A stretch of DNA of 64,000 bases from positions 53,446,054-53,510,053 of the forward strand of contig CM055098.1 of NCBI GenBank assembly GCA_029204225.1. Direction: 5' to 3'. This document shows positions 35,349 to 44,665 of this stretch, in pieces (position 1 is the first letter of the stretch; every line of letters starts with the position of its first letter). The DNA comes from Diphasiastrum complanatum (lineage: Eukaryota; Streptophyta; Lycopodiopsida; Lycopodiales; Lycopodiaceae). The notes under the pieces were generated by a model. It was not told the origin of the DNA and did no database searches. It saw only the letters and a program-made list of their open reading frames with translations. A program made the position numbers and the translations under genes.

Positions 35349-36130
35349 ATGGCTACTGCTTTGATGAATTTGGGCGTTTCAACAGCAATGGCAGCAGCTA
35401 ATACTGCTGATTCCCAGGCTTCTTTCTTTCGGGGCACAGTCTGCACCACCCCCAAGGCTGGTGTGCTGCGGTCCAATGGAAAGCCAATTGCAGTGAGAAC
35501 AACGGCTTTGGCTAAAGAGAATGGGGACGAACGCGTGGCAGTTGAAAAGAGGCAGAATGGAACGCCTACCCCGTCGAAGAGCCAAGGCAAGCGAGATATT
35601 TCCCCATTCAGGGCCTTTGGTAAGTTATACTCAGATACTCACTGCAACTAACTCTGAGCATTAAAATTGCTACACTCTGGAAGTCTTTCAACCTATTTAA
35701 TTAGCCGCTGTATGAGCTCACAATGTCGATGTTCTTTGTTGCTTTTGTGACAGATCTTTGGGATCCATTCGCTACTCCTTCCAGCAATCTGGTGCAAATG
35801 TTCAATCTAATGGATAATTTTCTAGACGATAGTCCCACTATTTCAAGCCGAAGCGGTGGCAATAGAGATAGGCGAACTCCTTGGGATGTCCTAGAAGATG
35901 AAGAGTCATTTAGCTTGCGAATTGACATGCCTGGTTTGACAAAAGAGGACGTGGAGGTATACGTGGAGGACAATTCTCTTGTTGTGAAAGGCGAGAAGCA
36001 AATTGAGGAAAAAGAGGAAGATAAATGGGCTTCAAGAAGCTATGGAAAATACAGTTATGTATTAGCTCTCCCAAAATATATTCAGACAGACCATATATTA
36101 TCTCTTGTTAAGCACTGTTCCAAATCCTAA
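35349..36130 (+). CDS. HSP21: Chloroplast small heat-shock protein (HSP21-like), C-terminus frameshifted
   Basis: Two exons: 35349-35619 and 35754-36130, with a 134-bp intron starting GTAAGT and ending GACAG. Splicing joins RDISPFRAF directly to DLWDPF and gives 215 residues. Residues about 1-60 are Ala/Ser/Thr-rich with few acidic residues, like a chloroplast transit peptide. DISPF...DLWDPF is the plastid-sHSP signature, but the usual Met-rich helix is replaced by a segment with few Met (NLVQMFNLMDNFLDD). The alpha-crystallin domain has WDVLEDEESFSLRIDMPGL, DVEVYVEDNSLVVKGE and YGKYSYVLALP. After IQTDHI the frame leaves the family; in another frame a PNPKKTK stretch resembles the missing PKPKKTE strand. 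A small deletion/frameshift has removed the last beta strands and the C-terminal I-X-I motif. The family is an ATP-independent chaperone of stroma and thylakoids. This copy may misassemble or be a young pseudogene. Confidence 0.85.
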
Positions 36131-36597
36131 GAAAACCAAATAAAGGAGCTGCCAAGATACAGGAGCGCACATATAAAGGAGCTTCAGATAAAGGAGCACA
36201 CAGATAAAGCAGCCTCGAAGGTAGCGCGTCTGCAACAGTGCAATCAGATACTCAGGAATTATCTTGTGAAAATCCTTAATAAGTCACAGACCACATTTTT
36301 CAAAGAAGACGTTTTAATAGAAGAGCGCAGATCATGAACGTCCAATTCTGCTGCAAGCAACAGAATGCAGTACTTATGCTCAAAAAACAACGTTCAATGT
36401 TCAATAGATGATCAGAATCTGCTATTATAAATCCTTAAGGAGCGCACAGAGGTAGAACATTTGCAGAGAATGTGACATGCATGAGTCATGACGCCAGCGG
36501 AGTAGCGAAGAAAAGCACTCGTCCCAAGTGCCTCGTATCTTAGTGGCACGCATGGTTTGGCCCCGTCTCATTTCGTCTCCGAGATACACCTCCCACG
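36131..36597. other. HSP21 3' flank with short ATAAAGGAGC repeats
   Basis: ATAAAGGAGC or a one-base variant occurs at about 36141, 36173, 36189 and 36205, with a related TTAAGGAGCGCACAG at about 36434. The repeats start almost at the point where sHSP homology is lost. No gene is seen in the rest, which ends at the LTR of a family-2 element. Confidence 0.55.
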
Positions 36598-37629
36598 TGT
36601 TGTCCAAAGAGCTCAGATCCATGTGCAATCAGCTCCTGGGAACAATAAAATCTAGAGAGAGAAAATAACTTTCTAGAAAGAGAAAATCTTAGACAGAGAA
36701 AAACGTGATTTACTAGCTTGGGTAGAGTGCTTGGTATGAGAGGGGTGCCGAATCTTACCAATACTATAGGGGTGTCCGGGGTGCGACTCAGGGCGAGCTC
36801 CAACCAGGTCTCAGCCTCCTTTGCTGGAATGTTGTCATGGCTTTCGCCTTGGCAAGCTAGCGCCCCGAAGACTAGGGTTGGTCACACACTTGAAATGTAA
36901 CCTTCTCAGATTTATCAATAAAGTGGGATTTTCCTCAAACTGACTTTCATTTCCTTTTGGGTTTCAGTGTTCGGTAAAAGCGCCAGTTGTAAGGCCGCTT
37001 CAAAATTTCTAAGTTGGCACAGAGTTGATGGTCGTATCCCGGGATGCCAACGGTATGCGGTCGGGACCATCCGGTCCGTGGCGCCAGGGGTATGCTGTCG
37101 AGACCATTTGGTCCAGGAACTGGTTGTCTCCATATCTGTCGCGGCTTGTGGTTCTGAGTGTTCCTTGCATGAACGTGAATGAGTTAAGCTCTTAAGGAAC
37201 GAGCTCTAACTTGTCGGCTGAGTTGGATGGCTTGCTTGGGTGGAAGTTACATGTTTATGGCTATCCAGTCTGGCGTGGCGCCAGGTTGGCTTCCAGCGGT
37301 CGTGACGAAGCTTTCAGTTGGTTAAGTCTGATGTAAGTCAAACCACTTGCTTGGAATGGATGTTACTCGTTTGTAACGAAGCTTCGAGTTGGTTAAGTTT
37401 GATGTATGTTGGGCGGCTTGCTTGGAGGGAAGTCACCCACATCGAGACCCTCGATCTGGCATGGCACCAGGTTGGATCTCAATGTTGGTTTTCGGAACTT
37501 TAAGTTGGTTAAGTCTGATCGTTGTTGGCGAATTGGCTGCTTGTATGTCAAGTGGGTTTGGATGACAAGAGTTGAAGGTTGGGAAGCTAAGTCGTGATTC
37601 CCGGCTCCCTTTAGGATGCCTGTGCTACA
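36598..37629 (+). repeat. Family-2 5' LTR
   Basis: Starts TGTTGT (36598) and ends GCTACA (37629). It is followed by TG and a primer-binding site. It matches the copies at 39935-40797 (plus), 41095-41821 (minus) and 57163-58378 (minus). The GC-rich early U3 segment seen in the other copies (39960-40100) is deleted here just after TGTTGT. AATAAA near 36918 may be the poly(A) signal. About three imperfect ~80-bp repeats lie at 37215-37520, each with GCTTGCTTGG and AGTTGGTTAAGT. Confidence 0.85.
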
Positions 37630-37631
37630 TG

Positions 37632-37644
37632 TGGTATCAGAGCC
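37632..37644 (+). promoter_or_regulatory. Primer-binding site for initiator Met tRNA
   Basis: TGGTATCAGAGCC is complementary to the 3' end of plant initiator Met tRNA, the usual primer for plant LTR elements. It lies two bases after the 5' LTR, as expected. Confidence 0.9.
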
Positions 37645-37699
37645 AACTGGCCGGTCAGCTATGTGGATCTCACGGAAATGGCCATTGTTTGGGGTTCAT

Positions 37700-38100
37700 C
37701 AGGACAACTGTTGTGCAAGGTGCTGCCCACAGTATAAGCACGGGTGCGTCCACGGTCGGGGTGGTCGGCAGAACGGGGGACTTGATGAGTCAAAGTGCTG
37801 CCCTCAAGGTGTAAGCACGGTCAGTTCTCGCGGTTCGGGCCTGGCGCTGTCTGCACGTAGGACGGATGAGACAAAGTGCTGCCTAGGTAGGTGAAAGCAC
37901 GGTCTGTACCTTGTGAGGTGCGGGGCGACATATTCGAATTGTACGAGTTAACTATTGATACAAAGATGCTGCTCGAATTCGGGTGTAAAGCACGGGTGGT
38001 TAGCTGCCGGTGCAGGATAGCTGCCGATCGTTTAGCTATAAGGGCTATCGACCAAAAAGTGGTGGGGTGTGACTGAGGCAATGTGCTCGGATAGTTGGAG
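37700..38100 (+). repeat. Serial GTGCT...AGCAC hairpin leader (family 2)
   Basis: Units with GTGCT at 37720, 37795, 37876, 37967 (ATGCT) and 38083 are spaced 75-117 bp apart. Each but the last is followed 14-21 bp later by AGCAC, so each can fold into a short stem. The same leader, inverted, is present in family-1 copies at 47640-48160, 50540-50990 and 55690-56150. Confidence 0.75.
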
Positions 38101-39934
38101 GGGTGTCCTATGTGGGCTGATTCTGTGATCGATTTGTATGGGCGTGGCCAGAAAAAGGTCCGTTGGCAGGACCATCTCTAAGGGGGACCTTGTCTTTGTT
38201 ACTTGTTGGTAAACCTGCGTGAGTGTCTTACTTGTATGTATTCGTGGTGAGTCTTAGTACTCGTGCTTTGCCTGGTTTGCATGATTGCTTGTGATACAAG
38301 GAGCTGATGGCTCGAGAAGGAACCTTTCTTTTGAAGGCTGATACCATCAAACAAAGAGGACTACAGAATCTGTGGGGTGGATTTGTAGTTCAAGTACTCG
38401 CTCGTGAACGACAACGAAACGACTCAATGTTTGCAAAGGATGGATGGCTAGCCTGTTTCTTGGGTTAGTTTCATTTGCGACAATGCCCACCAAGACGCAA
38501 GCAGGAAGTCAAAAGTTGGAAACAGCAATTTCATGGGAGATTTTCTTTGGAGCAGTTGGTCTTCATTTTGGGACGGCCACCTTCAGAACTGAAACTCACT
38601 GAGCATGGGTGATATGCAGTATCAGTTGGGTTTTTCCTCAAAGGGGAAAGACTAGGATCCTTTTCAGAGATTGGCAACAAGTTGGATCTAGCCATAATCC
38701 TAGCAGATGGGAAGCAGAGTGTTGGAAAGGCTTTTTGTCCGAAGAACTCTACTCTAAGTCCGATCAGCTGATTTTATAGGTGGAGGGGAACTATCACACA
38801 CCTCTCTCTCTTGGGGCAAATTTTGAATGAAAGTTGATCAAAACGGGGGCAAATTCAATGTGACCTAGCCATACTCACACGAGGAGACTGGCGAACTTTG
38901 GACCTAATAAGTTGACAAGTTTTTGTTGTGGAAAGGAAAGCTTGTTATAGGCTTTCTCTGGACCAGCAATGATGAGGAAACATATGAGTACGCTGGCTTG
39001 TGTTACGTGTAAGGCAACTGATCAATGAAGGAACTGTAAAAGTTGAGTATTGCATGAGAGACTTGGTATTTCGAACGGACGCTAAGGGACAGTTCGCGTT
39101 GAGGTCGGACTAGTGCAAACTCTGGGTGCATGTGTCTGATTCAAAGAGAGCTACTTGAAGCCAAGCTCGATGTACACTTCTTGTTTTGACTGTGAGGGAA
39201 TTGTGAAAATCAAGTTTTGCGCGACAGACATGGTGCTTCAAACAAACGCGAAGAGATAGTTCGGATGCGGATCAAACTGGTGCGACCCTTTGGCTTTCCA
39301 CGAGGTCAATGGTTACATTTGGGCTAATTCAAAGAGCTACTTCAAGCTAAGTGAAAGTTGCATTGCAGAGTACTCAATCTTTGCCTACCTTAAAGAGCCA
39401 AGATGGAAAAGTATCAAGATCAGGCTGGGACAAGGAGAGAAATCAAGGTGCAGAAGCAACAAGGCACGAAGTGGACCATAAAGTGGGCAATCAAACGATA
39501 AATCCTTTGGCTCAGGGAGCCTTGATACCTGTGCGGAATTGATCAAATCTGGAGCTCAGAGAGCTCAACACAAAGTGCATCAAGGACAAATCAGGAGCTC
39601 AAAGGAGTTCCAAAGTCGAAAGTCAGAAGCGACAGGGGCGAACAATTCAAAGAAAGGCCTCTGTCACCAGTTAATAAGGTTCTTGGATTTTATGAAAGCG
39701 ATATCAAATCTACGCTTTTCCCAGACAAAGATATATTTTCAAGTTATGTAACTTTTCAGTACAAAGAGCTCAGCCTCCGACTTGTGGTGTGCCAGCTTCA
39801 ATGTTAATAAGAAGTGGGCAGTAAATTGAGTACTGTGCCAAGTAGCTTAAATGTATAGTTATTTTAATTGGGAGACACCTTTACTTTAATCTGACATCTG
39901 ATGAGGAGATCAGATTTTATAAAGGTGGGGTGGA
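38101..39934 (+). mobile_element. Family-2 internal region, no working pol; copia-like remnants
   Basis: There is no long reading frame. Near 39015-39090 the plus strand reads NEGTVKVEYCMRD followed by QFALRSD. Near 39190-39250 it reads EGIVKIKFCATDMV. Both resemble the end of copia RNase H (xGxVKIxYCxTxDMVADIFTK, QFxxLRxxLGV), but without the DIFTK core. The region ends in a polypurine tract AAAGGTGGGGTGGA (39921-39934) directly before the 3' LTR. It therefore looks like a non-autonomous, copia-derived element. Confidence 0.5.
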
Positions 39935-40797
39935 TGTTGTAAAGCTATCTTCATAAGTTTTACTTCCGGGGCCAGCATTGTCCCCGGCGCCAGCAGCGCC
40001 CCTGCTGCTCCCGGCGCCAACGTCGCCGGCGCCACTCCCGACGCCACTTTGACCAGAATCCAGTCGACGCCAAGTTCCTATGGCTGAAAATCTTTGATCG
40101 GTTCTAGCGAAGTCCAGAGAGCTCAGATCGATGTGCAATCAGCTCACACGATCTAGGCATGATTAAAGGAAGCCTGGGGATCAATAGAATCTAGAAAGAG
40201 AAAATTCTAGAGAGAGAAAAACATGCTTTACCAGCTTGGGTAGAGTGCTTGGTATGAGGGGGGGTGCCGAATCCCACCAAGACTATAGGGGAGTGCGGGT
40301 TGTGACTCAGGACGAGCTCCAACCAAGTCTCAGCCTCCCTTGCTGGAATGTTGTCATGGCTCTCGCCTTGGCATGCTAGTGCCCATGAGACTAGGGTCGG
40401 TCACACACTTGAAATGTAACCTTTCTGATTTATCAATAAAGTGGGATTTTCCTCAAACTGACTCTGATTACCTTCTGGGTTTCAGTGTTCGGTAAAAGCG
40501 CCAGTTGTAAGGCCGTTTCAAAATTTTTAAGTTGGCACATAGCAGAGGGTCGTATCCCAGGATGCCAGCGGTATGACGTCGGGACCATTCGGTCCGTGGC
40601 GCCAGCGGTATGCTGTCGGGACCATTTGGTCCAGGAACTGGTTGTCTCCATATCTGTCGTGGCTTGTAGTTCTGAGTGTTCCTTGCATGAACGTGAATGG
40701 GTTAAGCTCTTGGGGAACGAGCTTTAACCTGTCGGCTGAGTTGGATGGCTTGCTTGGGTGGAAGTTACCTGTTTATGGTTGTCCAGTCTGGCGTGGA
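39935..40797 (+). repeat. Family-2 3' LTR, truncated
   Basis: Begins TGTTGTAAAGC directly after the polypurine tract. It has a GC-rich GGCGCC-type segment at 39970-40050 and matches the 5' LTR from 36604 on. At 40797 (GCGTGG) it breaks off before the last ~340 bp of the LTR. Confidence 0.85.
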
Positions 40798-41094
40798 TAG
40801 GATCCTCTTCAGTGATTGGCAACAAGTTGGATCGAGCCATAATCCCACCAGATGGAAAGCAAAGTGCTGGAAAGGCTTTTTGTCCGAAGAACTCTACTCT
40901 AAGTCCGATCAGCTGATTTTATAAGTGGTGGGGAACTATCACACACACCTCTCTCTTGGGGCAAATTTCGAATGAAAGTTGATCAAAACGGCGGCAAATT
41001 CAAGGTGACCTAGCCATACTCACACGAGGAGACTGGTGAACTTTGGACCTAATAAGTTGAAAAGTTTTTGTTGTGAAAGGGAAAGCTTGTTATA
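40798..41094 (+). repeat. Displaced copy of family-2 internal sequence
   Basis: About 297 bp nearly identical to 38650-38954 of the family-2 internal region. It sits between a truncated plus-strand LTR and an inverted LTR. No coding capacity. Confidence 0.85.
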
Positions 41095-41821
41095 TGTAGC
41101 GCAGGCATCCCAAAGGGAGCCGGGAACCACGACTTAGCTTCCCAGCCTTCAACTCTTGCCATCCAAACCCACTTGACATACAAGCAGCCAACTCGCCAAC
41201 AACGATCAAACTTAACCAACTTGAAGTTCCGAAAACCAACATTGAGATCCAACCTGGCGCCATGCCAGATCGGGGGTCCCGATGTGGGTGACTTCCCTCC
41301 AAGCAAGCCGCCTGACATACATCAAACTTAACCAACTCGAAGCTTTGTTACAAACGAGTAACATCCATTCCAAGCAAGCGGTCTGACTTACATCAGACTT
41401 AACCAACTGAAAGCTTCGTCACGAGCGCTGGAAGCCAACCTGGCGCCACGCTAGACTGGACAGCCATAAACAGGTAACTTCCACCCAAGCAAGCCATCCA
41501 GCTCAGCCGACAGGTTAACCCATTCACGTTCATGCAATGAACACTCAGGACCACAAGCCGCGACAGATATGGCGACAACTAGTTCCTGGACCAAATGGTC
41601 CCGACAGCATACCGCTGGCGCCACAGACCGAATGGTCCCGACGATATACCGCTGGCGTCCCGGGATACGACCCTCAGCTATGTGCCAACTTAAAAATTTT
41701 GAAGCGGCCTTACAACTGGCGCTTTTACCGAACACTGAAACCCAGAAGGTAATCAGAGTCAGTTTGAGAAAAATCCCACTTTATTGATAAATCTGAAAAG
41801 GTTACATTTCAAGTGTGTGAT
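41095..41821 (-). repeat. Family-2 LTR, inverted and truncated
   Basis: Starts TGTAGC (41095), the LTR end in minus orientation, and matches 57163-57910 of the complete minus-strand copy. It stops at 41821, where the family-1 LTR starts. With 39935-40797 it forms an inverted repeat with arms of about 370-390 bp. Confidence 0.85.
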
Positions 41822-43023
41822 TGTTGCGCCGGCGCCTCAAAGGGCACTGGGACTTGAGCGGTTTCCCCAACACGTGCTTAAGTCTAACATTCATCCATCA
41901 TGCACTTACGTAAAAGCCAACTCAGAAACGTAACAAGCTTAACCATTCAGGCTTAAGAAAACTAGAATCCCAACCAACCCAATAGCCAACTCAGAATCCG
42001 TCCCCAAAAGGTAACCAAAGGCAAAGACAAGCCACACATGAAACCCAAGGCATAGTGGTTGCCAAATTGACCAATTGGCATAGCGACAAGCCCCATGTCG
42101 ATGACAGGGACCCTTAGGCGCCAGCGACGCAAAAAGGTTGTAGTAAGGGTCCTTCCACTTAAACAAAACCACTAAAAAGTTATGCCATTTTTAGTGTGGA
42201 ATCAAAATGTGCATTCAAAAAGTAATGTTATGTAGATTTCAAATTTGAGTGTTTTGATTGGTCCATGTGTAAGAAAAAATTCAAAAAAAATATAAAAAGA
42301 ATCTTTACAAAGGGTCTTTTTGGGATTTAGAACTCCTCTAATGAGTGGAAGCACTTGTTGCTGACTTTTCTTGGATTTAGATATTTTCATATATCATCTT
42401 TCCAGTTAACTTTTATTGAAATTTATAATTTCTTTAAAAGGAGGGGTGAAGTGCCGGAGGTGAAACCGAAATGGTAATCATCCCCATGGATCAACTTTAT
42501 TAGATTTGGAAGAGGTTACATTCATACATAGACTGACTGGTCTCGGAGCCACCAACACGTGCTGGGCATTGTGCCTGGCTTGTGCTGGTAGAGGGAGTTG
42601 AGACCTGGCGACTGGATTCCTGGCGCTGGTTGAGCTGTCCAAGTTTTTGCCTGCCGGACTCCCCCTATGGTTCTGCTGTGATTCGGCGCACCCCCTCTGT
42701 TCTGAAACATAGTGCTTTCTGGTAAAGCACGCTTTTTAGGACTTAGTTTTTATTTTGCTGATTAAGCCTGGCAAGCTTGGCAGAATCAGTCTGGCTCCCA
42801 GACATGGGTCCCGGGAGCCGTCCCGGTGGTAGAATCAACTTTCTTCCTGACTAGACCATGACTCGAGCTCCAGAGCTAGCTCATGACTTGTGACTACTTG
42901 ACTGGCTCACCACAGGTCGGAGGCTCAGTCCTTGACGTTCTAACTTGCTCTGGGACCTTAGGGAGCGTCACCCCTTAGAGTCTTACAGGGCACGCTGGGC
43001 GCACTTGAGTCAGCTTTACAACA
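41822..43023 (-). repeat. Family-1 LTR B with ~293-bp insertion
   Basis: Starts TGTTGCG and ends ACAACA. Compared with the other copies, about 293 bp of AT-rich sequence (42161-42453) replaces ten bases (GGACCAGTCC). The insert has no obvious terminal inverted repeats and no coding capacity. A polypurine-tract complement (43024-43033) follows. Confidence 0.85.
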
Positions 43024-43241
43024 TCCTCCCCTCGTTTGAAAAAGTTGATGTCCTCATCAGGGCCAGACTAGACCTAGGACGTATGGCATGGGCTTAATTC
43101 ACTGGCCTTAACAACTTTGAATTAAAAAAAATACATTGGCAGTAGCACATGAAAAATGTAGATAAAGTTCACTTACGTAAAACCGGTGTAAAGCTGCAAG
43201 TGATTTATTGAAAAACTTAAGAAAGATATCTGGAAGTTCCT

Positions 43242-44665
43242 TGAACTTCAGAATGGCCATGAATGTTTATGTAGGAGGCATGCCGCCAGGTAGTGCTTTG
43301 TGTGCCGATTTGGAAAAACGGCTATTGCATTGGTTCTTCTGTAGATAATCTGCTAGTACTTTAGGGGCTCCCTCCTTAAGTTTGTCTTGGTACTCCCAAG
43401 AAGCCTCAATAAGTGGAGCCCTTAGCCACTTCACTAGATATTCACGTTGAACGCTAGTTCGCTTTCTATGTGTCAATATTTGATCTGGTACAAGCTGTCT
43501 CTTCGTATCATCAAGTGTCGTTGGTGGGTGACAGAGTTTGTATTGCCGATCGAATCGCTCATCTGGTTTGTACTGTTTGAGTAATGAGATATAAAACACA
43601 TTGTGTATATCCAAGCTGAATGGCAGTGCCAGTCGGTAAGCCACTGGGTTGATCTTCTTGGTGACATAATATGGTCCCCCATAAGGTCGAAGGAACTTAT
43701 GAGAGAAACCTTTTGGTAACGCAATGTTCTTTGTGTTTAGCCATACTTGATCACCTTCCTCAAATTCCAGTTCTCATCGATGTGGGTTTACGTCAGCTGC
43801 CATACTCCTTTGTGACCGCTCTAAAAATGACTTCACCTCTGTCAGCTTTGTGTGCCACTCATTGATGAATTCCTCCACAGTGGGTACTGGTGTTTCCTGC
43901 ACGCCTATAAGAAAAGAGCTTGGAACAATCGGTAGCCGACCATTGCTTATCCGTGAACTTCAGAATGGCCATGAATGTTTATGTAGGAGGCATGCCGCCA
44001 GGTAGTGCTTTGTGTGCCGATCTGGGAAAACGGATACTACGTTGGTTGTTCTGCAGATAATCTGCTAGAACTTTAGGGGCTCCCTCCTTAAGTTTGTCCT
44101 CGTACTCCCAAAAAGCCTCAATAAGTGGAGCCCGTAGCCACTTCACTAGATATTCACGTTGAATGCGAGTTCGCTTTCTATGTGTCAATATTTGATCTGG
44201 TACAAGCTGTCTCTTCGTATCATCAAGTGTCGTTGGTGGGTGACAGAGTTTGTATTGCCGATCGAATCGCTCATCTGGTTTGTACTGTTTGAGTAATGAG
44301 ATATAAAACACATTGTGTATATCCAAGCTGGATGGCAGCCCCAATCGGTAAGCCACTGGGTTGATCTTCTTGGTGACATAATATGGTCCCGCATAAGGTC
44401 GAACGAACTTATGAGAGAAACCTTTTGGTAACGCAATGTTCTTTGTGTTCAGCCATACTTGATCACCTTTCTCAAATTCGAGTTCTCGTCGATGTGGGTT
44501 TACGTCAGCTGCCATACTCCTTTGTGACTGCTCTAAAAATGACTTCACCTCTGTCAGCTTTGTGTGCCACTCATTGATGAATTCCTCCACAGTGGGTACT
44601 GGTGTTTCCTGCACGCCTATAAGAAAAGAGCTTGGAACAATCGGTAGCCGACCATTGCTTATCTC
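43242..44665 (-). repeat. 712-bp tandem duplication of integrase end and chromodomain
   Basis: TGAACTTCAGAATGGCC starts two units at 43242 and 43954. Both run to CATTGCTTATC (about 43951 and 44663). Each holds the pol 3' end with the chromodomain and part of the 3' non-coding region. The downstream unit (43267-43950) is separated from pol by the first unit's stop, so it would not be translated with it. Confidence 0.85.

Noticed and set aside
37700-38100. Spaced repeats considered as a CRISPR-like array
   Set aside because: Unit spacing varies from 75 to 117 bp, repeats are degenerate, and the block follows a retroelement primer site in a plant genome.
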